NCBI GenBank assembly: GCA_900155495.1
Contig: FTLJ01000327.1
Span: 1 to 61,782, forward strand
DNA from: Porogramme epimiltina
Lineage: Eukaryota > Basidiomycota > Agaricomycetes > Polyporales > Polyporaceae
Length of the DNA stretch: 61,782 nucleotides
Direction: 5' to 3'
How positions within the stretch are numbered: the stretch's first letter is position 1; each line of letters begins with the position of its first letter. Under the pieces are notes generated by a model. The model made no database searches. It saw nothing but the letters and a program-made list of their open reading frames with translations, and was not told where the DNA came from. Positions 12,262-24,366 of this stretch are shown in pieces. The position numbers and the translations under genes are program-made.

Positions 12262-12600
12262 TCGTTGATCAAGTCGCACAGGGTTAGAGTCCCTGAGCGA
12301 CTCGTCCGCGGATAGTGCAGGGGTACTCCCCAAGGTGCGCGCGAGGCACGCTAGAAGCCCCAGCTCTTAGATCAACGACGGGTGAGCACGGGGAGTAGGT
12401 CGCCGGAAGAGGTCGTGCGCTTACATATCGTTGATCGGGTTCCGGTTGCGCAGGATTGAAGTACCCAAGTGATCCGTCTGCGGGTAGTGCAGGGACACTC
12501 CCCAAGGTGCACGCGTGGCACGCTAGAAGCCTCAGCCCTCAGATCGACGAACGCGGGCGTGGAGGATAGGTCGCTGTGAGCGGTCGTACACTTGCACTAT
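12262..12600. repeat. Tandem duplication, period about 170 bp
   Basis: Two adjacent units, about 12262-12427 and 12428-12600. Both start with TCGTTGATC, contain TAGTGCAGGG, CTCCCCAAGGTGC and GGCACGCTAGAAGCC, and end near TAGGTCGC. Mismatches are scattered (roughly 20-25 percent), so the duplication is old. No shared reading frame is kept. Confidence 0.75.
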
Positions 12601-14411
12601 ATGATGCATATGATGTCATGACGCGCGCGACGTCGCGGCGCGATTTTATGTAAGGAAAGGCAACAAAGGGAATCCAGGAGCAGGCGCGGTCGGCCGCGAA
12701 CGCGCAGCCCAATATACGCCTGGCCCGGTATTCGCACATACCAGCAGGCCATGCTTATCGCAGAACGATCGCCGCAGAGAGGAAACGCTCGTCGGGAGCA
12801 GTGCTCGCCGGCACTTGACTAGGGCGTGCACTATATTACCGGACGGGAGGCCGCCTGAGGCCGCTCGGACCTCCTAGAGGCCTGGCCAGGCTAGTGGTGT
12901 GGCGCGGGTCAGCTTGAGAAGCTCGGCTGCCGATTGCCTTGTGTTTCCCTGCGCAGTGGGCCGGCGGCTGCACGGAGATCAAAGGTGAGCACTCGCTGTA
13001 TACGGTAGGCGGTGCGCACCCAAGATCAGGGTGGCGCGTTGGCGTGATCGCTCGGGGAGGGCGGGGTGGTTTAGTGGTCGGCTAAGGCGGCGGGGCGGCG
13101 CTCGGGGTGCACGTCTATGAATGAGCTCCCCCGAACACGGAGTGGCGAGGATGTACATACGACAGACTCCACAGCGGATGTCAGACAACCTCCGGGATGC
13201 GCCAGATAGACGATACGCGATGGAAGTCGCCACGCTGGTTGCACGAGCTGCCGGGGATGTACACGAGCGAGTCCGGGGAGGAACGGATGCTAATTTCCAC
13301 GTGGCCCGACGGGATCTCCGCATTTTCTAAATTGGTCGTCTATGTGGGGCGGGAAAACGTGAGGAGCACGCCAGGCTGAAGATGGATTGCGGAAGCTTGT
13401 TATATAAATTTGCATTTTAAGCATCCGCATCTGGGAGCTACGCACCTGTGCAAGTGCAGACCGAAAGGCGCACATATAGCTGTGATGACGAGCAGCGGTG
13501 GGGTCCGCGGCGGCTCTGCGGACGCGTGTCATGAGCGTTGACCGGCGTTTTCCGCCGGTCCGAAGGTCGTGGGCACGACATTGCACGGTGCAGCAACGAG
13601 ATAGGAGTGTGGGAGCGACCAGCGGGAGAAGGTCGGTGGAAATGCCTCGCGGGCGTCCAAGTGCGGCCAAGACCAGCACGCGGCGTGTGCGGGGCGCGGG
13701 CTCGCCCCACGGGGCCTCGAGCGATGGCTTATCCGTCGGAGGAGGTTGAGGGTGGGCCACGAGCAAGGATACACTATGGGCGGGACCCGTCTATCCCTCG
13801 ATTGAGCGGTAAGGGGCACTGTGGCAGGAGTGTGTGTTGAGCTCGGGATATTGAGTAAGTAGTACCATACCATGTCACTAGGTGCAACACGCGGAATTGA
13901 GAGGGGAAAAGCCACGAGCGAGGGCGTGGATCAGCCGTTTTGCGTAAACGCGCGCGTTATCGTCGCATGTGTGCCTGGATGCGCGATGGTGCTGACTTCG
14001 GGCGCGCAAGAAGGACTCGCGATGCTCGGGTTGTAGGAAAGTCTAAGAGGCTCGTCAGCGACGCGAGGCGGGTGTGATGATGGGGATTTGTCGTTTCGAC
14101 TCGTGGGCAGTGCCGGGGGGCGGGCGATGGCCCGATCGGGGAAGGGGGCGGAGCGCCGGGACGAGGCCACGTGGGGCGGATCGCACAGTCACCGCCCTCT
14201 CACACCCAAGTCTCAAACGAACTCTCAGACTCGCCCGGTCTCTGTCTTCTTCTCCTTGTCCTCTACTCTCGCTCTCGACCCCCACCACGACCCCAACACC
14301 TCACGCAAGCTCTCCCCCCTTCTCCCGCCTGCGACTGGCATCACCCCCCTATCCTCACCCTCGCAGCGCAATCTGTCGCCTCCTCGGCCTCAGGCACACA
14401 AGCGGACAGAC

Positions 14412-17354
14412 ATGACAGACAACATGGGTCGTCGAAGGAGTGTCGACGTAGGAGGACTAGCTCTGGCGCTGGGCGAGGAGGGCCGCGGTCACGGCTGGGG
14501 TGGATGGGAAGAGAACGACTGCGGCGAGACGAAGTTCGTTCCTTGGCCTCTGTCTGCCTTCTCCGCAGACGGGTTTACCTCTCATTCGCTGCAGATATGC
14601 AGAAGTTTTGATAGACGTCCGTCTTCAAACCGAGACCATCGTCAGTCAGGAGTGTGATCCTGTGTGCGTCCTGCTCTACATGTTTCTTCTACACCTCGCT
14701 CACCCGCTTCCCCCCTCTACCTCTCCATGCCCTCTAGTCCTTCGTCTCTGGACATACAGCCAGATGTACGGGAACGGCTCATCCACTCGTTAAGTTCTTG
14801 GCATTTTGAACCCCACAAACTTCCGGAAGAGGAGGTCATCGCGTGCTCGTACATTCTCTTCGAGGCGCTTTATCGGATAGAAAACATGTCCGAGGTTATA
14901 TGTGTACCCCTAAGTAAGTACCCTTTCTAGTTCCTCGGATGTGCCGGTGCTCGTTTTCTGTCTCGGAAATTCTGCGACTTGGATTGGGCAGTGCCCTGAT
15001 TTTAGGACTTTGCTCCCGTCGCACTTCTGGCTAAGCAACCATATCGGGTGGTGGAGGTCGCGTGGTATACTGGCAAACAGTTTGCTCTCCGTAGTATCGC
15101 AGATGGGGTAGTTGCACGGAGAGCAACCTGGGCAATCACCTAAGATTTTAGGAGAATCTGGTATTTGCCTGCGTATTTGGGACGCAAGAAGCTTTGAGTA
15201 GTTCTACCTTCAACTAGTCTTAAGTATTCAGGTACATACCAGCGAATGCAGATGCGTCCTTAAAGCTGATCTTCTTTGGTCCTCTTCCTATTGAATGGTC
15301 ACTCCTGCTCCGCCTACCTTATATATAGTGCAAGGTCGACTACACCTGCATGGGAGAGGGGAGAATGTGTTAGGCGGAGTTCCCTTATTTTTATTCTCGA
15401 GTTCATCGGCGCCCCAGTTCGCGGACAGCTAACTAACAGCTTTTTACAGGTCGATTAGTGACATTCCTTCAAAATCTTCGTCAACTCTACCGGCAAGGAA
15501 ACTCGTATCACAACTTCCACCATGCTCTCGACGTCTTCCAGGCCGTATACTATTTCCTGTTTTCGGCTGGAATGGTCCCCTCTGTCACCATCCTCCTTGA
15601 GGATGGCCGGACGTGGGAGCGAGATCGGGAGCGGTGTGACCCGCTCGCATCGTGTCTGAGACACGAAGATCTGTTTGCCCTGTACATTGCGGCCCTTGGG
15701 CACGACGTGGGGCATCCGGGTCTAAATAACGCCTTCATGGTACGCGCCCGGCCCGCTCTCTCTCACCTCCGCGGCTCCGATTCCTTCTCGGCTCTCACAC
15801 ATGCTCCACCCCCCTAGCGCAACGCGAAGACGCCGCTATCAGTCGTTTACGATGACAAATCCGTCCTCGAGCAGATGCACTACTCGCTCATCATGCAGAT
15901 TATGCGGCATAACGACCTCGGCTTTTTGCTCGACCGACCGGGTACGGGACCATCGTTCCGCAAGCTCCTCCTCGGCACTGTCCTCGCGACGGACATGGGC
16001 GTGCACTTTGATTTCATGGCGGAGTTTGAGAGATTCCTACAAGGGGCGGAATTCCCCGAGCTAAGGAAGCGCGTGCTGGTGTGCCAGGCCCTCATCAAGT
16101 GCGCGGATATCAGCAATCCCGTAAGTCTAGCGTCGTGCCAGAGTCGCGGTACGTCTGCTGACTCTCATGACAGAGCCGACCCTATATCGTGTCGAAACAC
16201 TGGGCCGCCGCGCTCGAGAAGGAGTGGAGCAGTCAGCTGCTTCTTGAGAAGCATCTGCAGCTACCGCCGTCTGTGAAGCCGTCCTGCAGCCGTGAAGCCG
16301 AGGCGAGGGGGCAAGTATGGTTTAACCAGACTTTTGTTCGCCCTCTATTCGAGCGCGTTGCGCAGGGGCTGCCCTGTAAGTGAATTTGTATTTTGGAGCT
16401 TCCTGATATCTAATCGCGCCATCGCTACCAGCTCTCGAATACTTCGCTCGCCAGACACGGGAAAATCTTGCAACGTGGCAGGCGCGAGCAGCTGAGCTTG
16501 CAGCCCAGCCTGAACCAGAGGAGTCTCCAACGTCACCGGGCACACCCCTCGCATGGCCCACACAGGCCCCCAACGACTTCCTTACTGCATTTCCTCCGAC
16601 GCTCCCAGATTCCTTCCGCCTGCCCGAGGAGTCACCCTACCCGGCCTGCTACCATCCCTCCCACCGGATACACAGCGTGGGACTGAGCACGTCCTCGTCC
16701 TCGTCGGGTCCCAGCCACTATGAGAGTTGCGAGTCCTCGCTCCCTTCGCCCACCTTCTCCCCCGTGTTTGGCCCCACCTCCGCCCCGCTCTCACCCGCCG
16801 TGCCTCCCATTCCGCCCCACCTCGAGCTTGCACATCTTTCCATCTCCCCGCTCTCCAGCCCCTCCATCCCCAACCAGCAGCCTCCGCGTGCGCCGAGCGT
16901 CGCTTCCGCCGCGCCCTCGTCTGCTACGTCCACTGGAAGCGTGTTTGCAATGTCCAGCGAGGCGACGGCCGCCATCCGGGCCGCGTACAAAGCCAGCGTG
17001 CGCAAAAAGAAGTCCTTCCATCGCGCGTCGTGGAACCCGCCCCCAGCCTCGCCATCCTCTGGCTCCCCTCACCCATACATGCCCGCCGTGCCCTCCCTCC
17101 TACGTCGCGGCGGCGGGCCCGACTCCCCGACAACGGAGAACGGCTCTCGCTCGGGGTCAGGATCAGGGTCGGGATCGGGGTCGGAAGGAGACACAGACGA
17201 CGCGAGCCCCGTCAGCCTTGCTGCTGGCTCCCCGAGCACGGGCACGCTCACGCCGAGCCCGCTCACACCCGGACCCCTCTCGCCAGACATGTCCAGCCCG
17301 GGGTCCGCGCGCGGAGTGCTGCTCAAAACAACGCTCGTTTCTGCGTCTTCGTAG
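14412..17354 (+). CDS. Class I 3',5'-cyclic-nucleotide phosphodiesterase
   Basis: Hydrolyses cAMP/cGMP to the 5'-monophosphate and so ends cAMP-PKA signalling. Seven exons give 694 aa: 14412-14533, 14595-14663, 14738-14913, 15450-15739, 15818-16120, 16174-16375, 16432-17354. All junctions are GT-AG and in frame. The PDEase catalytic domain (about residues 60-400) is unmistakable. It contains the signature SYHNFHHALDVFQ, the metal-binding HDVGHPGLNN, LEQMHYSLIMQIM, a conserved ATDM-VHFDF segment, and CADISNP. Two His residues and the HD pair needed for Zn/Mg binding are present. The last 300 residues are a Ser/Pro-rich, probably disordered tail with a Ser-Gly repeat near 17150-17180. The fourth exon is preceded by a 536-bp intron (14914-15449), ten times the local norm. 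The domain matches the fungal high-affinity (Pde2-like) class. The first two exons are the least certain. Confidence 0.93.
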
Positions 17355-18851
17355 TCATGTGATCGCGTCAGAGGGGGTTTCCGCACGCCTGCTTCTGGCG
17401 TCCGCGCCGGAGGCGTGGACCTTGTTGTCTGGCATCTGCCCTGCCGGCTTCTTGTCCCGCGCCTCGAACTTTGGGTCGGACTCTGCAAGGAGGGTGCGCG
17501 CGTGTGGGGATAAATCGCTAGCCTGCACTGCGCTGCTGTATTATGTGTATCAAGAGATGTATGTATCTGAGTTCTTTTGGTCTTCTAGCATCTTCTATCC
17601 TCGTGCTCTCTCTGCTATCACCGCCGTCGCTGGCTATGTGCCTCTTCTCGTTCATAGCACCCGCCTCTACACTCCGCTTCGAATACAATTCGTCAAACAA
17701 CCTTATCCCGCTGAGTTCGGCCGTCTCGAAGCCCTCTTTCGTCGCTCGTCGATGCAGATTATGCATAGGCTATGTCTTATATGTTGGCTTTTGGGCTAAC
17801 ACCAACCACACTTCCCTGTCCATACATGATTTCTGGACTTCTTAGGTCCGTAGGTACTCTATAGTCGGTTCCCGACGCTACCACTTGGTACGCTGCGCCA
17901 TTCCATGGCTCCCAATCGTTCCTCTCCATAGTTCTCCGACGACACACTCGACCTCGGAACCTACACGTTTACAACATCCGGTTCGACCCACGTCTACATC
18001 CACATTTACGTCTCCGCGTATACCCTCACACCTGTAGCAGTAACGTTTCTTCTCTCTTGCCTGCCCCCTCTCCTCCGTTCGCAGAAGCAGTGTCTCCTCC
18101 AAACCTGCCCTTTGATCTTTGTCGTCTTTCTCTCTGTACGTACGCTTCATGTCTCTGGTCCTTTCAAATATATAAACAGCCGGTTTGTGGTCTTAACTCG
18201 ACGCCATCTATAAATGGAGCGATTGGGCCACTGGGGACCGACAAGGTGCGTGCGCTGCTATAGCTAGAAGACTACCAGCGTTCGTCCGGAATACGATAGA
18301 CAGCATGCCACGTCGACTGAGAGCAGCCCGCGTGACAAAAAACACCGCCACTCGGTGCCCCCTTCTGAACGTCACGAACCGCGCGCACAGATGTTGAATT
18401 GTCAGACGGTAGGCAATGTAGTTCTCATGTTGACCGGACTCATGAAGAGACACACGCGCCACATCTTGGGGTTAAGGAGTGTTTGGTTTATGCTGCGTAA
18501 TCGCACAGAAATAACTGGGTACAAGTAACGGTGAGAGGGCAGGAATGAGACGCAACAAAAAGAAAGAATGGGAGACAATCTCTGTAAATCAACGCGAGAG
18601 GAGGTGGGACATAGGTACGACTGGGGGGTAGGCCAGATTACGAAAGGAGTGTTACGGGCACGGGTGAGCAAGACAGCAACAAAATGGGGTGGTCACAGGT
18701 AGGGGGAAGTAGGCGGGCGAAGACGAGCCAATACACAAGTGGTGGATTATGGCGACACGTAACGCAGGTACTAGGGAGGGAAGCGAAGGGGAGGGGGGGG
18801 GCAGAAGAGGACATGGACGACACTTCATCCGACAGGGCCCATCCAACTATG
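17355..18851. other. Convergent intergenic region
   Basis: About 1.5 kb between the stop codons of the phosphodiesterase and the NUM1-like gene. It should hold both 3' untranslated regions. A TATA-like TATATAAAC lies near 18170-18178, but no credible reading frame follows it. Nothing else could be supported. Confidence 0.5.
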
Positions 18852-21800
18852 TTATGAATCCAGCCCGTTTGTCGAGCTCGTGACGGTCTTTGTCGAACGA
18901 CGCGTCCCAAATCTAGAGAAGAACCCGGCCCCGTCGTGGGAGGTGGAGCTGCCGGCGCGGGAGCGGAACGACCACGCAGGCGACACGGGACGCTGCATCT
19001 CCATCGGATTCGGGTCTAGAAGCTGCTCGCGCGCGCGCGACCGGTCCCGTTTCTGCGGTGCGGGGGCGGGGGCGGGCTGACCTTGGTTGTGATGGTGATG
19101 GTGGTGGTGGTGCTCGATCTTGCCCGATCGGCCGACTGTGTGGCGGCCGTCGCAGCACGCGCGCACGTTCTCTAGGCCTTCGAAGCCCTCGTCCGACAAT
19201 GTCTCGTCGTGGAGCTCGAAGTCGAGTTCGTCGTCGTCGTTGCCACTAGGAATGTGTTCGTATTCCTTCGATGGGCTACTGGGACCCTCCGCCCATCGCA
19301 AGTATTCCGCGGCGGGCGTGCCAGATCGCTTGCTCATCGAACCACCAAGGGAGATCTGCGAACGGCTCCTCTGTCCACGGGGAGTGACGTTCCACGAGTC
19401 GCCGCTGAGACCTGTTCGGCCGGTACGTGCACTGCGTTGGCTTTCGGGACTTGACATCACGTTCGGATGATACTCCTCCGGAAGGTCACCGTTCGCCGAC
19501 ATTGGGCTCGTTGGTACGGGTCCAGGCATCCCTGGTCCAGGCATTCCCGGTCCAGGCATTCCCGGCCCAGACATCCCCGTGCCGGCCAAATGTGCTTGAC
19601 CTGGCCTCGTGAGGAGGAACTTCAGAGCCTGTAAAGTTCGATATCAGCTTACAGTGCTGTCTACCAATCTCACGAATACTCACATTGAACCAGATGTCAT
19701 GGCGTTCCTTGGTAGGAGCCGTGAACTTCATCTCCCTTTGAGGCGTCGACACGATCACGCTGTACTGGTGGATACCGGGTGGCATCGGGTTGGGGTCCAT
19801 CACTGCGCGCACGGACTCGATGTATGCTGCACAGAATAATCATCAACACGCGAAATCGGCCAAGCACAGTGAGTACTCACCACTCTTCGCGCTAGACTCG
19901 TTGACACTTGCGGAACCTGGGTCGGCGGAGCTCCAGTACAGCGTCCTTGTGTACGGGTGCACCCAGAAGAAGCGCTTATGCCTGCGCTCTCCGTGTCCTT
20001 TCCCAATCGCGCGGCGCGTGTACTTGTACAAGAACTCGCCGATCATCGTCTGTGTGATCGCATGGATGATCGCGGGGTCCGTAGAGCCCATGTTACTCTG
20101 GGCAGCCTCGCCTGCGCGGTCAGCGACAGTGAGCCCGTCTGCGGCGCTGTGCCGACGCATGTGCGTCTCGTAGTGGTGGTCGGACGAGATCGACGACCGC
20201 TGCGAGCCGGAGTTGAGGGACGCGGACGACAGCTCGCGCCGCCCAGCAGCGTCGCGGAGGTTGAACGACAACGCAGACGGGCTCGAGAGTGGCGCGCGGG
20301 CGGCCGCGTTCGCCGCTGACCGGAAGCTACTTGTAGAAGGAAGCTGGCGGAGGCCTTGCGGTGGCATGGACGATCCGTGTGCGCGACCAATGGTACCGCG
20401 CGGAATGCCGAGACTCGGTGTTGTCGCGCGCTGAATGAGCTCTGGCGGTGGGGGTGATGAGGGTCGGGGCGGAGGGAGATCGTGCGACATCCTCTTCTCG
20501 GGAATGAAAGGTGGGGGTAACATGCTGTTGGGAGGTGGGGGTTGGCGTGGAGGTGGTGGGAGCACCATCATCGGTGGCCGAGACTTGTCGACCAAGTTGG
20601 GGAGCATCGATGGCGTGCGTGATCGGTTGGCAACATCGTCCAGCACCGATGATAGTGTCGACTCGATGGACTGCCTTCTGTCAGAATGAGAGGTGCGGGG
20701 CCGAGCGATAAATGTGGCATTGGCATCCCGGATGGTAGTGTTGGGTGAGGGAGCGGCGACGACGGCGACTGGAACCGAAGAAGGGGTTGTCGGGCCCGCC
20801 GACGCAGGCGGAATGAACTGGAACTGCTGGGAATTGGGCCCCACACGGAACACGCTGGGCATAGCGGCAGCCGCCGCCGCACCAACAGCAGTAGCTGCAA
20901 CAGTAGTAGTCGCAGCGGCTGCCGCAGTAGTCGCAGCGGCGGCAGCGGGGGCTCCGGCAACAACGGAGGCGGCGGCAGAAGGGATAGTGGGTATCGAGGA
21001 GGGAATGGGTACTGGGACGACTGCAGGGCTTGACGTTGTCGCCGACGGGATCGTAGAGGGCACCGGAACGGGAGCGGGCGCCGGCGGGACCCATTCGTCT
21101 GTCTGGATCGACATCTCCTTCATCTCCGGTTTGGGCTCCGGTTCAGGAACGGGCTCCGGTTCTGGCGTGGGCACAACAACGAACTCGGGTTCGGGCTCTG
21201 GCTCTGGCTCGGCTTGGATGCCTTCGTCCACTGTCACAATCTTCGGCGGCTCCGGTACGGGCTCAGGATCGACTTGAATACCCTCCTCCGCCATCTCGAT
21301 CTTAGGTGGCTCCGGCACCGGTTCGGGTTCCACCTGAATGCCCCATTCAGCGGTCTCCACCTTCGGCGGTTCCGGGATAGGATCTGTCCCGATCTCCTTC
21401 GAGTCGTAGGTGACCACAGGCGGAGGGACCACGGGCGAGAGCTCCGCGGTGGAGGACATGGCCGAGTACTCGCCTGTCCGGCTGTGCAACCGCGACGCCT
21501 TGATGCTCTCGTCGTCGCTGCCTGAGTCGGAGAACCCGGCATCCGAAACGGTCCGCATCGAGTGGTAGTCGCTCATCGAGTCCGCAGACGGCGTGGGGGG
21601 CATGCTGTGGGCATCAGTGAAGTCTTCGGTCTGAGTCGTCTCGCCCATGATCGAGCCCGTCTCCGTCCGCATGTCATCTTCATCCTCCAGGTGTGCGATG
21701 TCGCTGAGCGTGAGGGAGGGTGGTCGGCGGAGCTGGATAGTCGTGTCCCCGGATTCCTGGCTGGAACTACGCGAGAGAACAGAAGCAGCGTGCGCTGCAA

Positions 21801-24366
21801 CGTAAGCAGCAGCAGGGGAGAGCACCGGCGCCCTGACTGGCCAGGTAGGTTGGGTCTGGACGTCCATGTGCGTGACGACAGGTGCAGCCGTTTGAATCTC
21901 CGCAGCGGAATACACCGGCCGCTCGCTTTCCGCCTGGATCTCTACATCCGAATGAGGAGGGACGACCTCCGCGTCGGTCTGCAACGACGCCTCTGACGTG
22001 GACGCCACGAGTATAGGCTCCGGATCGACTTGAATGGCCATGTCGGACGTCGCTGGAGGGATGACTTGGATGACTGGCGGAGGCGGTGGTGGCGGCGCGG
22101 GCTCCTCGAAGTCGGTTTGGACACCGAAGTCGACGGTCTCAATGGCAGCAAACTCCTGATGCAAGTCGTCCACGATGGTTGACGCAGCCGAAGGTTCCAT
22201 CATCCCGAAGCCAAGCTCTGCCGCGAGGGCCTCCGGTTGACCGACCAGAGACGGCGGACGCGCCTCTTGGTATGCAGCACCTCCGCGAGAACGGCGAGGG
22301 AGGGTACCACCTCGTTGTGTCCGAGCAAGAACGCTTTGACGGAGCGGACTTCCGCTTGCAAGTGAACCCGCGGAAGCGGACCTGCGAAGTATATTCGCGA
22401 ATGCAGGGTCCATGCCGTCCACACTGGTACGGTTTGATTGGACAGCGGGTGAGGGCGACGCCGGAGGCTCTGGTTCCTCGTCTTCCTCCTCAGCCTCCAG
22501 TTCTTGACGGAACTCAGCCGGTATGGGGGGAACAGAGGGCGCAGGGGAAAGCTCGGGATCCATGTCGTCGTTATAGTCGGACGAAGGGCTGTGCGCTGCC
22601 ATGCCAAGTCGTTGAATGAGTGTAAGGCCCCGCCCTCTGCCGCGGCCACGGCCCCTGCCAGAACGGTATGGAGTAAGGCGCTTGGGTTTGGGGACGACCT
22701 CGCCCTCATCGGGCTCCTCATCCTCCTCTTCCTCGATGGCGAAGCCGGGGGACGCTTCAAGCTTGCGCCTGTAGTCCATGCGAAGCTCCTTCTCGCGCTG
22801 CAGCGTGCTCTTGAGGGTGCTGATCTGACGCTGCGCGTGAGCGAGCCGTTGCTGGAGAGCCTCGATCTCGTTGGTTGGGTGGTTGGGCGCAAGGAAGGGC
22901 CGGGATGGAGACGGGTCAGGTGACTCGTCCGCGAAATCAAAACCGTCAGGTGGGAACAGTCCGGAGTTGTCCAGCTTCTTGCGGGTGTGCGTGGACGCTC
23001 CAGCGGCGCTGAACACATCGTCGTCGTCATGGTCTGCAGGGGTAGCCATCTCGGAAGCAGAAGCGCCATTGGGAGTGAGGGGCGAGCCGAAACGAGGGAG
23101 ACGACGTTGAGCCTTTGCCTGTTCTGCCTTCATGGAGTCAATAGCCTGTTGGAGGTCGGACTTGTCACGCTGGAGGCTCGCTGCGTGCTTGCGCGCCTGC
23201 GCAACGTCCGTCTCATGCTTCGCCTTGAGATCCTCGAACGCGGTCTGCTGGCGCTCGGCCTCGGTCTTGTGTTGGTCCGCCACCTCCCGTGCAGTAGTGA
23301 GCATCTTGGTCAAGCGTTTGTTCTCTCCTTCCAGTCTCTGAGCAGTTGATTGCGACTCTGAGACCTGGGCGCGTAGCTCTTGAAGTGTGACCTCCAGATT
23401 CCAGTTCTCCTCCTTGAACTTATCCGCCGAGTGTTCCTGTTCCCGTAGAGCTGAGCGGAGATTCTCGACCGTCTTTTCGAGGTCGTCCTTCTCCTCCTTC
23501 ATGTCCTGAATAGCTTTGTCCCGTTCGCCAAGCAAACTCTGCAGCCGTCGAACCTCGGTGAGGAGACCGCTCCCAATCTCGAACGCAAACTCTAAAATCC
23601 CGATGTCAGACCTCGTTAGAAACGGATGGGAACATTCATTTCGGCTACACGATATGAACGTGTACGGGCCACTGCCTCCCCGTCATGGCGCCATGTTGCA
23701 TACCGCACAGTCTCCACGATTTATAGCGCGCCGAGCCGCATCACACCATGCTGAGAGCACGATGTTCATTTGGGAGCGAGGGGGGCACAGAGCAAGGGGA
23801 GCAGGCTACTAAGGCCAAACAAAGTAACAAAAAAACACTCACCGACATCGTCAGCACGGTGAGCAGCATTCTTGGCGCGACGCGAAGATTGCGCGGCAGA
23901 TGGGCCAGCCGCGGTGCCTTTGGACCTCTCCTGCTCGTTCCTGGAGGGCTCCGCATGACGCGAGGAGGGAGCATGAACACCGTTTGTCGGCTATACAGGC
24001 AGAGATGGGTCTCAGCGAGAAGAGACAAGCAAGGTTGCCACTCACTTTTGCACCAAACACACTCGTCAGCTGCTCATTCTCGGTATCCCAAGCCTTTATC
24101 GCATCCGCAAGGTCGCGATACTTGTCCCTAACACTGCCATCCAGACCGTCGTCGCTGCCGGAGCCATCGAGCTCCAGCTCCTGCATCTGTCGGATGCGCT
24201 CTTCGAGTTCCATCCGCTGAGCCAGCAGCTGATGACCGAGCGTGGCGGCGGACTGGAGTTGCTTTTCCTTGTTGTCGAGAAGAGCCTGAAGATGGAGACG
24301 CATGTTGCCCTGAGAATCGTAGTCGGCCATGGCGGCCACGTCGCCGCCGTCGGAGAAGGTGGTCAT
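18852..24366 (-). CDS. NUM1: NUM1/ApsA-type cortical dynein anchor with PH domain
   Basis: Anchors cytoplasmic dynein at the cell cortex for nuclear migration and spindle positioning. Five exons on the minus strand give 1699 aa: 24366-24046, 23990-23843, 23591-19881, 19826-19684, 19628-18852. Residues 22-70 and about 165-325 are heptad-rich coiled coils. The second starts at a stretch (EFAFEIGSGLLTEVRRLQ, KAIQDMKEEKDDLEK) that I recognise as typical of fungal NUM1/ApsA proteins. The long middle is acidic, Pro/Glu-rich and disordered. It carries about twelve IQV/TQT-type motifs (21091-22129; see findings). Residues about 1327-1450 form the C-terminal lipid-binding PH domain (GEFLYKYTRRAIGKG, RRHKRFFWVHPYTRTLYW, REMKFTAPTKERHDIWFNAL). 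It is encoded across three exons. After it come a Gly-Pro-Met repeat, an eight-His run and a Ser/Arg-rich end. The start at 24366 was chosen because it is the first in-frame ATG; an upstream non-coding exon is possible. Confidence 0.92.

Larger units (their letters stand above)
7023..14411. other. Long intergenic region with local repeats
   Basis: About 7.4 kb in which I could not support any gene. The open frames near 9580-10887 and on both strands at 11270-12000 are Arg/Pro-rich, lack splice logic and overlap each other. The region holds several diverged direct repeats, listed separately, and no recognisable transposase, reverse transcriptase or terminal repeats. A CT-rich stretch at about 14200-14340 probably belongs to the promoter and 5' leader of the phosphodiesterase gene. 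Confidence 0.55.

Noticed and set aside
12240..12320. tRNA-like B box near GGGTTAGAGTCCC
   Set aside because: The conserved C of the B box is replaced by A, no A box lies at the right distance, and no cloverleaf can be drawn.
18160..18260. Promoter with TATATAAAC between two convergent genes
   Set aside because: No credible gene follows; AT-rich words of this kind are common in 3' regions.
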